The notes: a model not told the origin generated them from the letters alone. A stretch of 64,000 bases of DNA from Centroberyx gerrardi (GCF_048128805.1 NC_136000.1:22128946-22192945); one strand, 5' to 3'; shown: positions 24,601-37,232, counted from the stretch's first letter. Numbers and translations are program-made.

Positions 24601-26646
24601 TTGCTGTTATCCATTCTCCTGTCAAGCAGCGGGCAGACAGCGGTACCAGGTGTAATAATCCAGTCACCCGCCCCCTCATACACATTTTAAAATCTGTCTG
24701 AGTTCGAGCTGTGCCTCTGCATCTGAATCAAGAATGTTCTCTCTTCAGTACATCTCAGTCTGGAGAGCAATTAAAGGCCGCGGTACACCAAGAACAAAGT
24801 TGAACTTGCCCAAAATAGAAGCACAGTCGAACACAGTGCCGCATACAAATTTGTGTGTACTTGCCGTGGCTTCGTACTGCCCGTTTATTTACAGTCCGCG
24901 CCACAGGGGGAGCATGAAGATTAAAAAAGTAACTATAGACTAGGGACACTGGACTGGGAACAGTGGCGACAAAAAATCTGAACAACAAAACAACAACAAC
25001 GGCTTCAGTGAAAGAGCGACCAAGGTGACTGAGGGAATATGAGGATTTAGAAGCCAGTTGATTGGTCATAGAGGTGCAGATAACATAACTTGTAACAAGC
25101 TCAGCAAGTCTACTCTCGAAACCATTCAGTTTGAAAGTGTTGACCACAAGACATGTAAATGAAGGCAATGGGCCGTAAAAGGAAATGGAGATACTTTTTC
25201 ACAAGGCAACACAAGCAATCATGTGATATTTTAGAATTCAAGTAGTTCGGCCAGCAAGCCTGAAATTAATTTCCGCATCAAGTATAATGTGGCATCTGGC
25301 CAGCTGATGCAGAAAATGTGCGCAGGTATTTAGCCAACACCCTAGGCTTGTTACTACAGATGGACTGCCACTTACACTTTGTACGCCTGCTACAGTGAAG
25401 ACAGTGCAACAGCAGCAACAATCCCACAGAACTGATCAATTTGCTGTGTTTTGAGACACTACAGAGGGGAAATGGGGATGAGGAGGAGCAGTGCTATAAA
25501 TAGTCTGGCTGGTTCATATATAGTGCTGCAGGGAATGACGAAGGAGGCCCTATCACACACAGCCGGGGAACAGTTGGAAAGCTGGCAGAGGCCCCGGTGT
25601 AATAGTGATGGTGACCTCAAACAGGGGCAATCTGTACCATGGGGATCTATCTGATGAGCCAGAACCGGCGTGCATATTCAAATACATAAACACACACACT
25701 TCTTTCTGCAGCAGTGGAGGTTGCATAAGACAAGGTGACCCCATCTATATCAGTCAATAGTGAATGAAGTGGTGTAGCTGACTATTGCTAAAGGAGGGGG
25801 TGGGCTGGGGGGGGGTGTGTATGCCAAAAATGTAGGTCAGAGCAGTGAGGAACATGATGTAATGACCATAATGACACACTGACCCCATTTCCTCTGCCTT
25901 CCATTGAGTGCTGAGCAGGAGAGTTAAATGCGGGAAAAATGACTTACATCATCATGGTGGTGCGGGACCGTGCTCACTGCCTGTGGCCTTTACAGTACAT
26001 CTGACATGAAGGTGAAAAGTAAGCTTGATCCCCAAATGGTGAAAATTATTAATTATGGACTGATGAAAGAGAAACTGGACAGTATAGTGGTAGCAAAACG
26101 TGTGGCCAACGATACTTTCTGCCATCTACTCACTCTATCATTGCAAGAAAATCTCCTCGGAGCAGTGAGGTGCAAGGGAAATTTCAGGCTATCCTTAAAC
26201 TTTGCTCTATTTGTTTTTACCCTCCTACGCATTTTCTTTGCAGATATAGACTATCTTGCATCATCCAGTACAATGTGTACCATTTCCTAGGGCTACTGAA
26301 TTACTTGTAGATAAGTTGATTGTGATAAAGATAGAATCTGAATGCTTCTTGCTGCCGTCACACACAGAAACAGATAGAGAGAGAAATGAAGAAGCCTTCA
26401 TGATACAGGGATAAAATTACTACTGGAAACTTGGCTGTCCTAAACATGCATTCAGCAACCAGAATAAACCCTTGGAAGACGAACAACTGCTGAGGCATAG
26501 GTAAGTTAGGGTGGATAAGGCCATCACTGGATCACCAATAAAAGTCTAAACAGGGTTTTAAGGTTTGGGTTTGAGGTTCAATTGTGATAGCAGAGCAGAT
26601 AAACTGCTAATGCCTGATTAAATTCCCCCCCCCCCCCCCCCCCCCT

Positions 26647-26706
<60 letters not shown>

Positions 26707-26980
26707 CTCTCTAGTGCTCACACATGATCTGCACATGGGCTCTGCAGTGCAAATAAGTCACAGTGCCTTAAGGCACACTGTGGTGGGCTCTTGCAGCGTG
26801 ACACCCAGCCCCACCCCCTTACCTCCACCTGCTGATGCCAACATTGGAGGAGCCTGCGAACCAGGGGTCCAGGATGTAGACGCAGCGCAGGGTGTCCGCT
26901 CCCCGGATGGAGTCCTTCAGAGACGGGTTGTCATGAAGCCGCAGTCCCTTCCTGAACCAGTGGATGGTGTTGACCACCAT
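15647..26980 (-). CDS. cry1: Cryptochrome circadian regulator 1, 11 coding exons
   Basis: Exons, in order: 26980-26823, 21630-21522, 21008-20866, 20762-20578, 20436-20348, 19862-19722, 18875-18564, 17854-17703, 17158-16956, 16588-16460, 15729-15647 (1704 nt, 567 residues; all GT-AG, phases agree). The N-terminal photolyase-like domain starts [17 protein letters not shown]. Numbering equals human CRY1 through residue 498, and the electron-transfer tryptophans Trp320, Trp374 and Trp397, plus Asp387 and Asn393 at the flavin pocket, are present. Exon 9 carries the PER/FBXL3-binding helix ([15 protein letters not shown]). The variable tail (499-567) is Gly/Asn-rich, then basic (QKRRREEP) and ends in RRQSN. 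Family knowledge: CRY1 partners PER and represses CLOCK-BMAL1 in the nucleus. The start is chosen by homology; an in-frame ATG 66 bases upstream (27046) would add 22 unlike residues. CRY1 rather than CRY2 rests on the sequence and on abtb3/mterf2 next door; which teleost cry1 duplicate it is cannot be told. Confidence 0.97.
17865..17891 (+). repeat. cry1: (CA)n = transcript (UG)n tract at the cry1 exon 8 acceptor
   Basis: About 13 CA units on the plus strand. On the transcript this is a UG repeat that runs into GGUUUCUGUAG, the exon 8 acceptor, leaving almost no separate polypyrimidine tract. Confidence 0.95.
18231..18446. mobile_element. Tc1/mariner-type MITE in cry1 intron 7
   Basis: A 216-bp element with about 28-bp terminal inverted repeats. 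The left end reads TACAGTACTGTGCAAACG and the right end is its complement with one or two changes (AAGTCTTAGG also shared), with TA at both outer edges. The interior is AT-rich and noncoding. The ends match a very common fish family that I associate with Tc1/mariner. It sits 118 bases from the exon 7 donor. Confidence 0.85.
21159..21189. repeat. Perfect short inverted repeat in cry1 intron 2
   Basis: Arms of 11 bp (CATATGCGAGT and its exact complement) flank a 9-base spacer. Two TAACCC units follow at about 21205. Confidence 0.8.
23683..23760. mobile_element. hAT-like transposon terminus in cry1 intron 1
   Basis: GATTAATCGATTAATTGG followed by a second ATTGATTAA and the end GCATCCCTAA resembles the common fish hAT-type terminus that starts TTAGGGATGCA and continues into ATTAATCG repeats. 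The other end was not found, so this is probably a fragment. Confidence 0.5.
24769..25053 (-). repeat. Interspersed repeat, copy B (inverted partner of 1130-1425)
   Basis: Read on the minus strand, the interval begins CTAAATCCTCATATTCCCTC and continues through CTTCATGCTCCCCC and GTGCTTCTATTTTGGGCAAG in the same order as copy A. It lies in cry1 intron 1. No coding frame is preserved. Confidence 0.65.
25829..25839 (+). promoter_or_regulatory. cry1: ROR/REV-ERB element (RORE) match in cry1 intron 1
   Basis: AATGTAGGTCA fits WAWNTRGGTCA at every position. A one-mismatch relative, TATCAAGGTCA on the minus strand, lies at 22499-22509. Mammalian Cry1 is known to use intronic ROREs; function here is inferred. 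Confidence 0.4.
26625..26706 (+). repeat. C21 - (TC)n - (AC)n compound repeat in cry1 intron 1
   Basis: Twenty-one C residues, then about 20 TC units, then about 7 AC units, ending about 115 bases from the exon 1 donor. A second C21 run lies at 29706-29726. Confidence 0.95.
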
Positions 26981-27634
26981 GTCGCCTGTCTTGCTTGTGT
27001 TTCCCCTGGTCTGGGGGGGCGTGAGGGGGATTCCCAGTAACAACAAAAAGACGCCCCTCTGAACTTGTTTTCACAACTAAATAATCAGAGTCCGTTCACG
27101 AACTGGTGTTTTGCTCAGTGGCCCGGTTATTGATTTTGCACCGTTAGAGTTTGTCTGACCTTAACCTTGCTCCATGAATTTGTCCATTGACTTCTCTTGA
27201 CGAGTAACGTTTGCCGCCGCATGTGTGAACATCAAAGGTGGCGACAGGATGCGCAGGGAAACGGCACAACTCTCGTCTTAACAGCGACGTTAAATCGAGC
27301 ACATAAACAAAAAAAGTCACCAAAAAACGTTGTCGGGAGCGATGTTCAAACGAGGTATTTTCACAAGCAAATACGCGAGGCGTGGATGAAGCCTTTACGC
27401 ATGTTTATATGCGAAGATACGTCAAAGGCAGCTAGCTCACCGAAACTACACACGCGCAGGAGTTTCCAGGTTGTTTCCAATAAAAACAGAAAGGGTAACG
27501 CACAAATAGGGAATACTCCAACTCTCCAACGTATTCAAAATTGAGTATAAATTTGTACTACCTGGTACGTTTCTCGGCCATGCAAGATGTCCTCTCTTTA
27601 TCAACATATCCACCCACAGATACGCACTAAGGAT

Positions 27635-27700
27635 TGGAGCAACGTGGTTGGTCAGAGTCATTCGTTATACAACCTTTCCTCAGTCACGTTTCCGTAATGT
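27635..27700 (-). promoter_or_regulatory. cry1: Proposed circadian promoter elements of cry1
   Basis: Two E'-boxes (AACGTG at 27641-27646 and CACGTT at 27685-27690) face each other 38 bases apart. On the minus strand the second is overlapped by ATTACGGAA, one base from the D-box core TTAYGTAA. ATTGG at 27634-27638 and TTGG at about 27648 suggest CCAAT boxes. These lie 650-720 bases upstream of the start codon. E'-box plus D-box control of cry1 genes is established in fish and mammals; use of these sites is inferred. Confidence 0.4.
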
Positions 27701-28660
27701 GCTTGCTTATTATGTTCTCTCCACGTCCTCTAAACAGTCCTTACATCCACTTTAGCTTGTATTCTCTCAAACGTTTGTGTCAAGATTGCCTGTTGCGGAC
27801 CAGATTTTAAAAAAAATAACCTATTTTACAGTTGTTGACAAATGCAGCTAATCAACGCCTTTAGATACTGTTATGTAGTTGAGCCAGAAGAACCCGGATG
27901 AGCACATGTCGCGCGGCAAGGCGAACCCAGGATAAGGTGTGTTGGATTTACTACACACAGTGCACCGCTTACACTGGAGCCACTGTAAGTTTGGTCGAAC
28001 ACCGCCAACCCCGCCCACTCGTTGGGTCCGGTATTCTACTATAGCACTCCCTGCAGCGATAGCGTGTATAAACTTATAATAGCCTGTAAGTAGATATATA
28101 ACTGTAGGCCTATTATAGTCTACTGCTATAGCCTACTTACAAGTATCAAGTTAACTCACTGTACTTTGATTTGATAGGACAGAAGGGCCTTCTAATAGTG
28201 AAATAGGCCTCTATAGGAAAACTTATAAGTTTAAATAATATTATATAGGCTACATACAGAATGACATATCAGCATTATCGTTAGGGAATGTTCTAAAACT
28301 ACCAGAAAGTGTAATTTACCAAATTACTCACTATTCCACAATGAAAGAAGTCGGATTTTAACTACACTTAATGCACTTTTTGAAAATAACACTACTTACT
28401 AAAAGGCATAGCACACAGAAATATGAGTGAAACATAGCACTCTGAAGCCAGATGTCAAAATAGGATTTGGCCACAGTTCAAAAACCCAAACCTTCACTGC
28501 TAAATACCCAGGTGAGCATTCAAATATCCACTGCATGGTAGGCCACTGTGCTGCATGATAGTGTCATATCAACTATGAAATAAACTATGAAAATTTGGAA
28601 ATAAATCAAAACACCACAACCTCCAACCATAAACATATATGAACAAATTTGACAAGTCTG

Positions 28661-29035
28661 ATGTTTGGTTGAATTAGACCCACAGCAGCTCAGAACCAGC
28701 CCCCTCTCAACACTAATCACAACTATATTTATCCACTACTGTGTATCTATCCATAGGCTTACACCTACTTTATAACATAATACCTGATCATTTCTATTTA
28801 TTGCTCTCATCAACAATATAGGCTAATGGGATTACTGATCCTCCTGGCTTCAAACAGCCCACTCAGCGGTTCAGAAACCAAATTCTATCAGCAACACTAG
28901 TTATGTAAGACAAGTATAGTAAGAGTTGAAAATGGTGTATGACCCAATTCTGCTGCTGTAGCTATGCCACAATATGATATAACTCCTGCTGTAATTATGA
29001 CATAGATTTCCACACTTTTTAACCCAACAGGCTGC
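28661..29035 (+). repeat. Interspersed repeat, copy C (same family as 57061-57975)
   Basis: ATGTTTGGTTGAATTAGACC opens this copy and ATGTTTAGTTGAATTAGACC opens the one at 57061. Both also share TAATGGGA...CTGGCTTCAAACAG...GGTTCAGAAACC...TCTATCAGCAA in the same order. The two are clearly related and well diverged. No coding frame survives; the class is unknown. Confidence 0.65.
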
Positions 29036-29402
29036 TTTCTGCGGCTGCTTCAGAAGCCGCTGTGTTCCCTGACCAGTGACCACACATCCCAAACTCCCTG
29101 AGTAAACTAGTAGTGGACGGGGCTACAAATCCACTGCACCCAACTTCTTATGGTGTACCCTGGCTTTTCAGCATCAGGACCACAATACTCTGCCAGATCC
29201 TGGGTTGGTGCTCACTATCTCTGGTGGATGCATGGCTTGTACATCTGCTTGCATTTCCCAATCCTTAGTTTTTCCTTTTAACTGTTCAAACTCACTGATA
29301 AATGTATCCTGATTTGTTCACCTTCACATAAAGCCAAATTGATGCGTAACACTCTCTTTCTTCAATGTTAAAGAATTAATTTCTCTTTGTTTACTCTCAG
29401 AT

Positions 29403-29440
29403 AGATAGACTTTATTTATTGTTCTGAAGGAAATTTGTCT
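29403..29440 (+). repeat. Common fish retroposon core
   Basis: AGATAGACTTTATTTATTG followed by GAAGGAAATTTG is a variant of the frequent fish AGATAGACTTTATTGATCCC element; a relative is at 10632-10672. Confidence 0.5.
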
Positions 29441-29705
29441 TGGACACAACAGGGCCTGCTGTATAAAATACACTTCAAATACACATAAATACTCATCATC
29501 TTCCACAATATGCTCTCTATATACTGTTGATTGCAGCTGGACTTGGTTACACTTAGTTATATTGTAGTGGATGTAATTGAGCAAATGGCTGCTGTCATAC
29601 GCCAAGGCCAGCTACACCAGAGGAAAGGAAATTGGACACTAGGTGGCGGTGTAAAACAGGAATTTAATTTTGGAAAGGCCCTTGGATTGTCTGTGATGCT
29701 GCATT

Positions 29706-29726
29706 CCCCCCCCCCCCCCCCCCCCC
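29706..29726 (+). repeat. C21 homopolymer
   Basis: Twenty-one consecutive C residues. The length should be treated as uncertain because such runs are error-prone in sequencing. Confidence 0.9.
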
Positions 29727-30429
29727 AATTTCTCATTCATTTATTTTCATTCTTCAGCTGCTGTCTAAATGTGCTAAGTCAATATCCTAAGTTGACTGAT
29801 AATTTATTTTACACCATGCTGTATAAGATAGACCTCTAGGCTTTATACATTCTGCTATATAACAATAAGTCATTAGTCTTTTAGGAGAACATCATCTAAT
29901 GTAAATGAAAAAATATTAGGTCAATAATAAGTTTGTGCTTAGGCAGCTGATGGGTTTTCACTGGAAATTATAATTTAGTATGAAGCTGCTGTCTGTGCTC
30001 TTCCCACAGAATCAATTTGGGTTCAGAGAAAATGATTTGATCCATTATTACCTCATTCCAGGCTCAGAGGCTCATTTGCACCCAACATGCGAGGCAAGGA
30101 CAGAGTATATGAAATACATCCAGACACGTGAAACAGTGATATTAAATTATCTTCCACGACTATGAAAGACCTTCAAGGTAAATTTAGAAACAAGCTACTT
30201 CAATTTAAACAGGATTAAATTGCCATGAGTCTTTTGTGCCCAACATCAACCATTTTACTCAAAGGATGGAGCAATCAGCTTGAGGTGCTGAGATGAATTA
30301 ACTTGATATTCAAATCAGCAATTAATCAGTCAATCCATCAATTAGCCTACCTAGCTAAATTTTACATGGGTCAAGTGGATATTGTCTGATTAATGCATAT
30401 GCCAATCAAATCTCCTTTTACTCATTATC

Positions 30430-30569
30430 TCTCTCTTTTGTCTCTTCTCTCTTTCTCTCTCTCTCTCTCTGTTCTCTTTCTCTCTCTCTCTCAGATTCAT
30501 GCTGCAGTCAGACAATGACTTGGACAATAGTAAGTTAACGGCATCTCTTATAAGAAACCCCATTGATTT

Positions 30570-30612
<43 letters not shown>

Positions 30613-30747
30613 TGTTATCTGATCTCCTGGCAACCTTTGTATGCCCATGCAGTTTCTTTATTCAGAAGCAATGAATGTAATAATACAGCTTCAGGTCACT
30701 ATCATCTCTATCAACATTAATAACTCTCTATCTTAACCATACTTTCT

Positions 30748-30809
<62 letters not shown>

Positions 30810-30956
30810 GCAGAATATTCAAGAAAAGGAAAGGGTTGAATAAAAATTCTCAAGCTGATAACCAAGGCCCCTCTTCTATGGCTAAATACTGTACATGATA
30901 ATAATATCGATGATATGATAATGTACAAATTTAATAAACCCTATGATTACACAAAT

Positions 30957-31012
<56 letters not shown>

Positions 31013-31115
31013 TAGTGACAACATCACTGCCTTTCTTGAATGTTGGAATATTTTATGTTTCTATACTATACTGTGTTACAACTATCTATGCTGTGTGCTT
31101 GTGTGTGTGTGTGTG

Positions 31116-31153
<38 letters not shown>

Positions 31154-31345
31154 TGTGTGTGCGAGGTGCTTATGTGGTTTGAGTTTCAGAAACTTACCAT
31201 CACAGCTCACCCTGTTTGTCTCTCTTGTGTGACACCACAGAAAGCCATTGAGGTAATATCTCTCTCACACACTCACTGCTGTCTCACACACTCACACACG
31301 TCAACATGTGCACATACACACATCCTTACCCACGTACAGTACATG
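30430..31345 (+). repeat. Microsatellite cluster
   Basis: TC tracts at 30437-30494 and 30752-30801, GT at 30574-30610, AC then TA at 30957-31010, GT with interruptions at 31099-31162, and AC-rich sequence at 31265-31325 lie within about 0.9 kb. Open frames in this interval are repeat translations. Confidence 0.9.
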
Positions 31346-33344
31346 ACGGCTGCCAGTGTGCTATAGCTGACCTGGCAGCTATAAGCCTGACCCTGCAGAA
31401 AGTGGGCACCACTGCTATGAAGCCCAATCTAAACCAGACGACGCTTTCTCCCATTACATCGTTTTGTCTCCACTTAGGTTCTAAATGTAAGAGCTCTGTC
31501 TCAGCACTTCCAGTTTATTCATTGCTTTTTCTCCCTTTCCATGTCCTCTCCTTTCTCCCAGGGCAACTCTGATGACACCAGGAGGAGATCAGGGTTCCTT
31601 ATTGTTAGTCCTGTCCCACCCTGTCCAGGTCAGCCATGTTATCACTGACCATCTGCCTAATTGCAACAATCATTACGGATACAGTTACTCTTCCCCCCGC
31701 CACTTCAAAGTCTACGTGAGTCCCCTCTCACCTCGGTTGAGTGTAATCTATAGCTCACAGGTCCAGCAGGGTTTGTCGTGTGTGTTTCTGACTTCTTTAT
31801 ATTGCTCTGTCGCATGTTCATCATGAAGCCAATACTCTGCATTCTTCCTCTTTCAGTATGTGGAACGTTGTGTCTTGAGCAACTGGGGACGACAAGTAGG
31901 CTGCACATGCTTGTACCACATATGTGTGCATGGACGGATCTCCAAAGTGGGACAGTCTCAATAATCCATAGCTGCCTGTCAGCTATTTTACATCAATAAA
32001 AATGTAAAATATTCTCTTTTCTTCTATCACTTACAACTGAGATTTTATATGGACTGTTAGTGTGGAATACCATGAAAACGAAGGTCAGTCATGTTTATTT
32101 ATATTGTCCTTTATCAAGCATGTCTCAAAGGGCTTCACATACCATCATATACAGTACATGTCATATACACATACCCTACTACATCATATTCCAGTGTACC
32201 GGTATGTCCTATTATTTATTCATTTAATTCCAGTGTCAATTGCAGTTTAATCTATTTGTACTGACATGAAGCATTGGTTTGAATGTGTAATGAACTGAAG
32301 TTTGACTACAGCACACCAGGGTTCACTGTTGCTCCAGGAAGAAATCCAAGCTGCTGTCAGCTGCAGATCCAGCCTCACTGCATCTCAGATGTCAACTCAA
32401 CCTTAGCCCCACAGACCAGTAAAAATGAATGCAATCCATTTTTTATTGTTTTACCAACAGTTTAGAAGGTTCAATCCCTCGACTCAATTTACACTGGACG
32501 TGGAAATTGTACAGTTATTAACTTGCACTGAACTGGTAAGGTGTTGTCAGTAATATATCTGCACTCTTGTTGTACCATTAATACCACATTTAAGTTAAAC
32601 CACATACCTCAATGTTATTTGACAATAAAGAATAACCCTACACTAACCAAACCAGCTGTCTCTATCTTCATCCACCTTACTGTACTTATTCATTTGCAGG
32701 CTGAACCCTCAATGGCTTTCAGTGGAGTAGCCTACACTTGCAGATAAATATTGCAAAGGTGCAATGGCATTAGTTGTGGCAGGCTGCACAGAGCCGGAGC
32801 ATCTGTTTCAGAGAAATAACCAAATAGACTGGTGCAGGTTAGACCCCGTGAGTGATCCCAGCAAATGACCTTGAAAGTAATTCAGATCTTTTCAATGAGC
32901 TCCTCGCCAAAGGAACAGAGAAGGATACATTATGCATGCAATCTATTATTAATGCACTTGAGTCATGTTACGATCAGACATGGGCCCTCAGAAAATATCT
33001 AAAAAGCCCGATGCTCCTGAGGAATTGTCCTCCAAACATGGGTTATATAAATACTGCTGCTACTATATGATGTGCATTATTATCTACCCTAGTTTCTATC
33101 TTTTACATTTTACATTTGGTAATTAGATACGATATGATAAGGTTTCTGCAATGTGGTATTTCAAAGCTTTGAATAAATCTTTCTGAAAATTTTAGACAAA
33201 AAAAAAAGCGTGCTCACTGTTTACACGCTATTCTTTGCTCTTTATCAATAAACCTTAATATTTAACAATTAGGGCTACATCAATGGCTTTCTATTGAGCC
33301 TGTGAAGCGGCCCAATTAAAACTCTTTACTGCTTCATCCCGAGA

Positions 33345-33395
33345 GTCCATTGGCTGACAGCCGTTCTCGGTTCTCCCCGGCCCCGCCCCCATCTG
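33345..33395 (+). promoter_or_regulatory. abtb3: Proposed core promoter of abtb3
   Basis: An inverted CCAAT box (ATTGG at 33349-33353) and a GC box (CCCCGCCCCC at 33381-33390) lie 28 bases apart, 230-270 bases upstream of the start codon. No TATA box stands out. The arrangement is that of a GC-box, NF-Y type promoter. Confidence 0.4.
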
Positions 33396-33608
33396 TCAGA
33401 GACTGAACTGGTAAAACACACAGTGACTGTTGATGCACTGTGTGGAGAGATACTACTCTAAGTTTACACTTCAGCATTTGACTGACTTTTCCTAAATAGG
33501 CGGTGGAAATAAGCGACATTTGTTACCAGACCTCGCACCAAGGCGCGCGCGTATCCAAACTCCATTGCCTTTTATCCCACTTATTCCAAGCCCTCTTTTA
33601 CAGTATGA

Positions 33609-34493
<885 letters not shown>

Positions 34494-36394
34494 TGAAACA
34501 GGCTCTTTCTGCACTTGTTACCCTGCTATGTTAGTTTCCAAATAAACACATGTTAATGTGTTATTTACACATTTTCATGTGTTATACACCATTTTCCCTT
34601 CCAAGTTCCACCCTCTCTCATCTTACGACAGATATTTATATCAGAATAACAAGGAAAGTGCTTCTTCATTGGATTTACCCCAAACGGCCATAGATCCATA
34701 TAAAGACAGGCTTATCACGATTCAAACGTTTCACAAACATCAGAAATGACACAATTGATGCTGTAGGGATTTATAACAAGTCACACTTGCAGACAGTCCT
34801 CCAGAAGGAAAACTAAGCCGTTTCTCAATGTCTGTAATTGCTGAGTAACTGATTAGTAGGCCTATAACTGAGTAACAGACACCACTGACACAGATCATTT
34901 TTGTAGTAGAAATGATGCTTACCCTGAGCCTCCTCAGAGCGCAGGAGCGCTGCAGAGACTGCAGAGTGATGATGAGTTCAGGGTTGGAGAGCATGGTGTT
35001 TGTAAAGCCAACCTGCCTCTCCTCCTTATATGTGACTGCTTTGTTAATGTGCAAAATGCTGGAGCAGGAATATCCCCAGGCTGTCTTAATGCCTTACCTG
35101 TGAGGGTTTTAGTGAAAGGGCTACTCACAGCCAGTTTCCTATTCTGATGCCCTGCAGAGATTAGTATTAAACTTTTCACCCATAGATTAAGGGAATTCTT
35201 TCATTCCTCTGTACATTTGCAGACTGTAGTGCACATAATACTTCTCCAATTATTTTCACATTTGCTTTACTTCTCCCAGTTTCAGTTTTTTAAGTTGGCG
35301 TTATTGTATTCAGACTTCACCTTTGCTTAACCAGCAATACATTTTCATGAACCACCTTAATACAGTACATACTTGCCCCTCTTTTGATGGATGCTGTAAA
35401 AGTGCTGCTGTGGCTCCAATTGCAACAGGTTTACGTAATGAAAGGCCTCGGGGGACCTATGTGCTATCATGCATTATGCAGAGTGATGTGAATAAAACTG
35501 AGTTATAGAGAGAGAGCGAGAGAGAGAGAAACAGAGACAGGCAGACGGAGAGAGAAAGTTCGAGAGACGCTGTGACCGTATCTCTAACAGGAGCCGGCCA
35601 TGAGAAGAACACTTCAGAGGCAAGGGCTTTGCTATGCCAGCTCCCAGGGTCAAGAGAAAAACGCTCCTATGAGAGAGGCCAAATAGCAATGAAAATTACC
35701 TCTCACCTTTTTTATTGAAGTTGTTCTCACAGTGAGCACGTCCACCACAGTACATGATTGTAAGAACAGTATAGACTTATTGCACAGGCATGATCGAACT
35801 CAGACTCAGAAACACTTCACCTATTGACTTGAGACAGTAGTAAAATAACAATCCTTAATGTCTGGGCACAATAAATGTGCAGCCATTGGTGCATCGACAT
35901 GTGAATAAATTATATAGTAACACAGTAGAAACTGACACATAGTGCATGAACAACAGGGCCGCTCACATACAATGCAAGGACAATGCAAAACACGTCCTCA
36001 CAGTAGGCTATACAATATGAGTACATACTGTATATGGGTATATATCGACATGCAATCGCTCTGTGCATTCAGGCAACTTGCCACACAGTATGGGTCCAGC
36101 TGTAGAGGTGTGGCGAGTGTCTGTGGTGCATTGGGCCAGCGGATAGGATGACATGCAAGAAAACATGAGCATATAGAATATGGACGTAATGCCTGCAGCT
36201 GGAATGTGGCATAGAGTATAAAGTGTAGAGATTTGTTTAGGTAATACTTGGGTATTGGGAGAAATAGCATGGTAAACAGTAGCAGTAGCAGGTTTACAGA
36301 CAGTGGAAATAGGAGGAGTGATAGTGGGGAGTGTGTGTGTGTGTGTAAGGGGGTCTCAGGATGGCTGGTTGAGTTAGTATAATGAATTCCATAT

Positions 36395-36665
36395 TGTGAA
36401 GATTTCCTGATATGAGGCTCGTCCTCGAAACCTCAGGATGCCCAATGGCTGCAGTGACAGATAAGGCCGACACGGCGACATCATTCGTCGTCTCCCCAGT
36501 AAAACCCACCAGCCGGCCGATTGGAGCGCGGGTTGACCTTATAACCGAGCCGCCGCCTGCCAAAATGAACCTTCATATCGCGCCATCCATTCTCTCTCTC
36601 TGCCAAGTGGGAGTAATTGAGGTGATTTTTCCATATTATGCTAACGGTGGTGGTGACCCGGCATT
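36395..36665. other. Candidate conserved noncoding block in abtb3 intron 1 (unverified)
   Basis: This is a CpG-containing, repeat-free stretch amid AT-rich intron, with CCGATTGG (inverted CCAAT), GGTTGACCTTATAACC and GAGTAATTGAGGTGATTTTT. It is open in one frame for 85 codons, but with no recognisable protein. The texture suggests an enhancer. Confidence 0.25.
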
Positions 36666-37232
36666 GTGAAGAGGCCTCTGTGCATGTCTTTATTGCATCT
36701 CTGTCAGCCAGAGCTATTTTCCTTTTTTTTTATCCTCTCATACTCTCAATAAGGTAATGACTTCTCTGAGTGTTTTCTTTGTTTTTTTTTACACTTTACC
36801 ATATAGCTTCCCTCAGGAACCTCAGTGATTTTATAATTTTCTGGGAGTTTGGGAGGCTAATCCTTAAAATAATAGAATATCATGCAGACAAGACCAAGAG
36901 GCTCTGCAGTCCTATGTTTATTGAAAAGTAATAGTTTGACATAGGCTTTAGATAATTTATTCTAATGTCAAAAGCGCTGGAAATCTATATGTAATGTATG
37001 TCTGTATGTAAGTATGATGTATGTATTTGTTTAACGTTCTTCTTTGTAGCAATCATTGGATACAAACAAACAAGCAAATACAAAAACAGCTCTCTTTGTT
37101 CTTGGCTGTTTCAGGAATTGATGTCGCAGGCTTCAACACAGGATCCATATTATTACCCAACGCTATAATGTCTCTTCTCACCTACTGCAGCTTGCAGTTC
37201 CGCATTGGCACATCTAGCATATGGCAGCCCTC

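Larger units (their letters stand above)
27701..33290. other. Spacer between the cry1 and abtb3 promoters
   Basis: No gene is recognised. The interval holds an interspersed repeat (28661-29035), a fish retroposon core (29403-29440), a C21 run (29706-29726) and a dense microsatellite cluster (30430-31345). The remaining stretches (about 27701-28660, 29730-30430 and 31350-33290) are AT-rich with no feature I can support. Confidence 0.55.

Noticed and set aside
30915-31366. Overlapping frames of 79-108 codons
   Set aside because: Translations of GT, AC and TA microsatellites.
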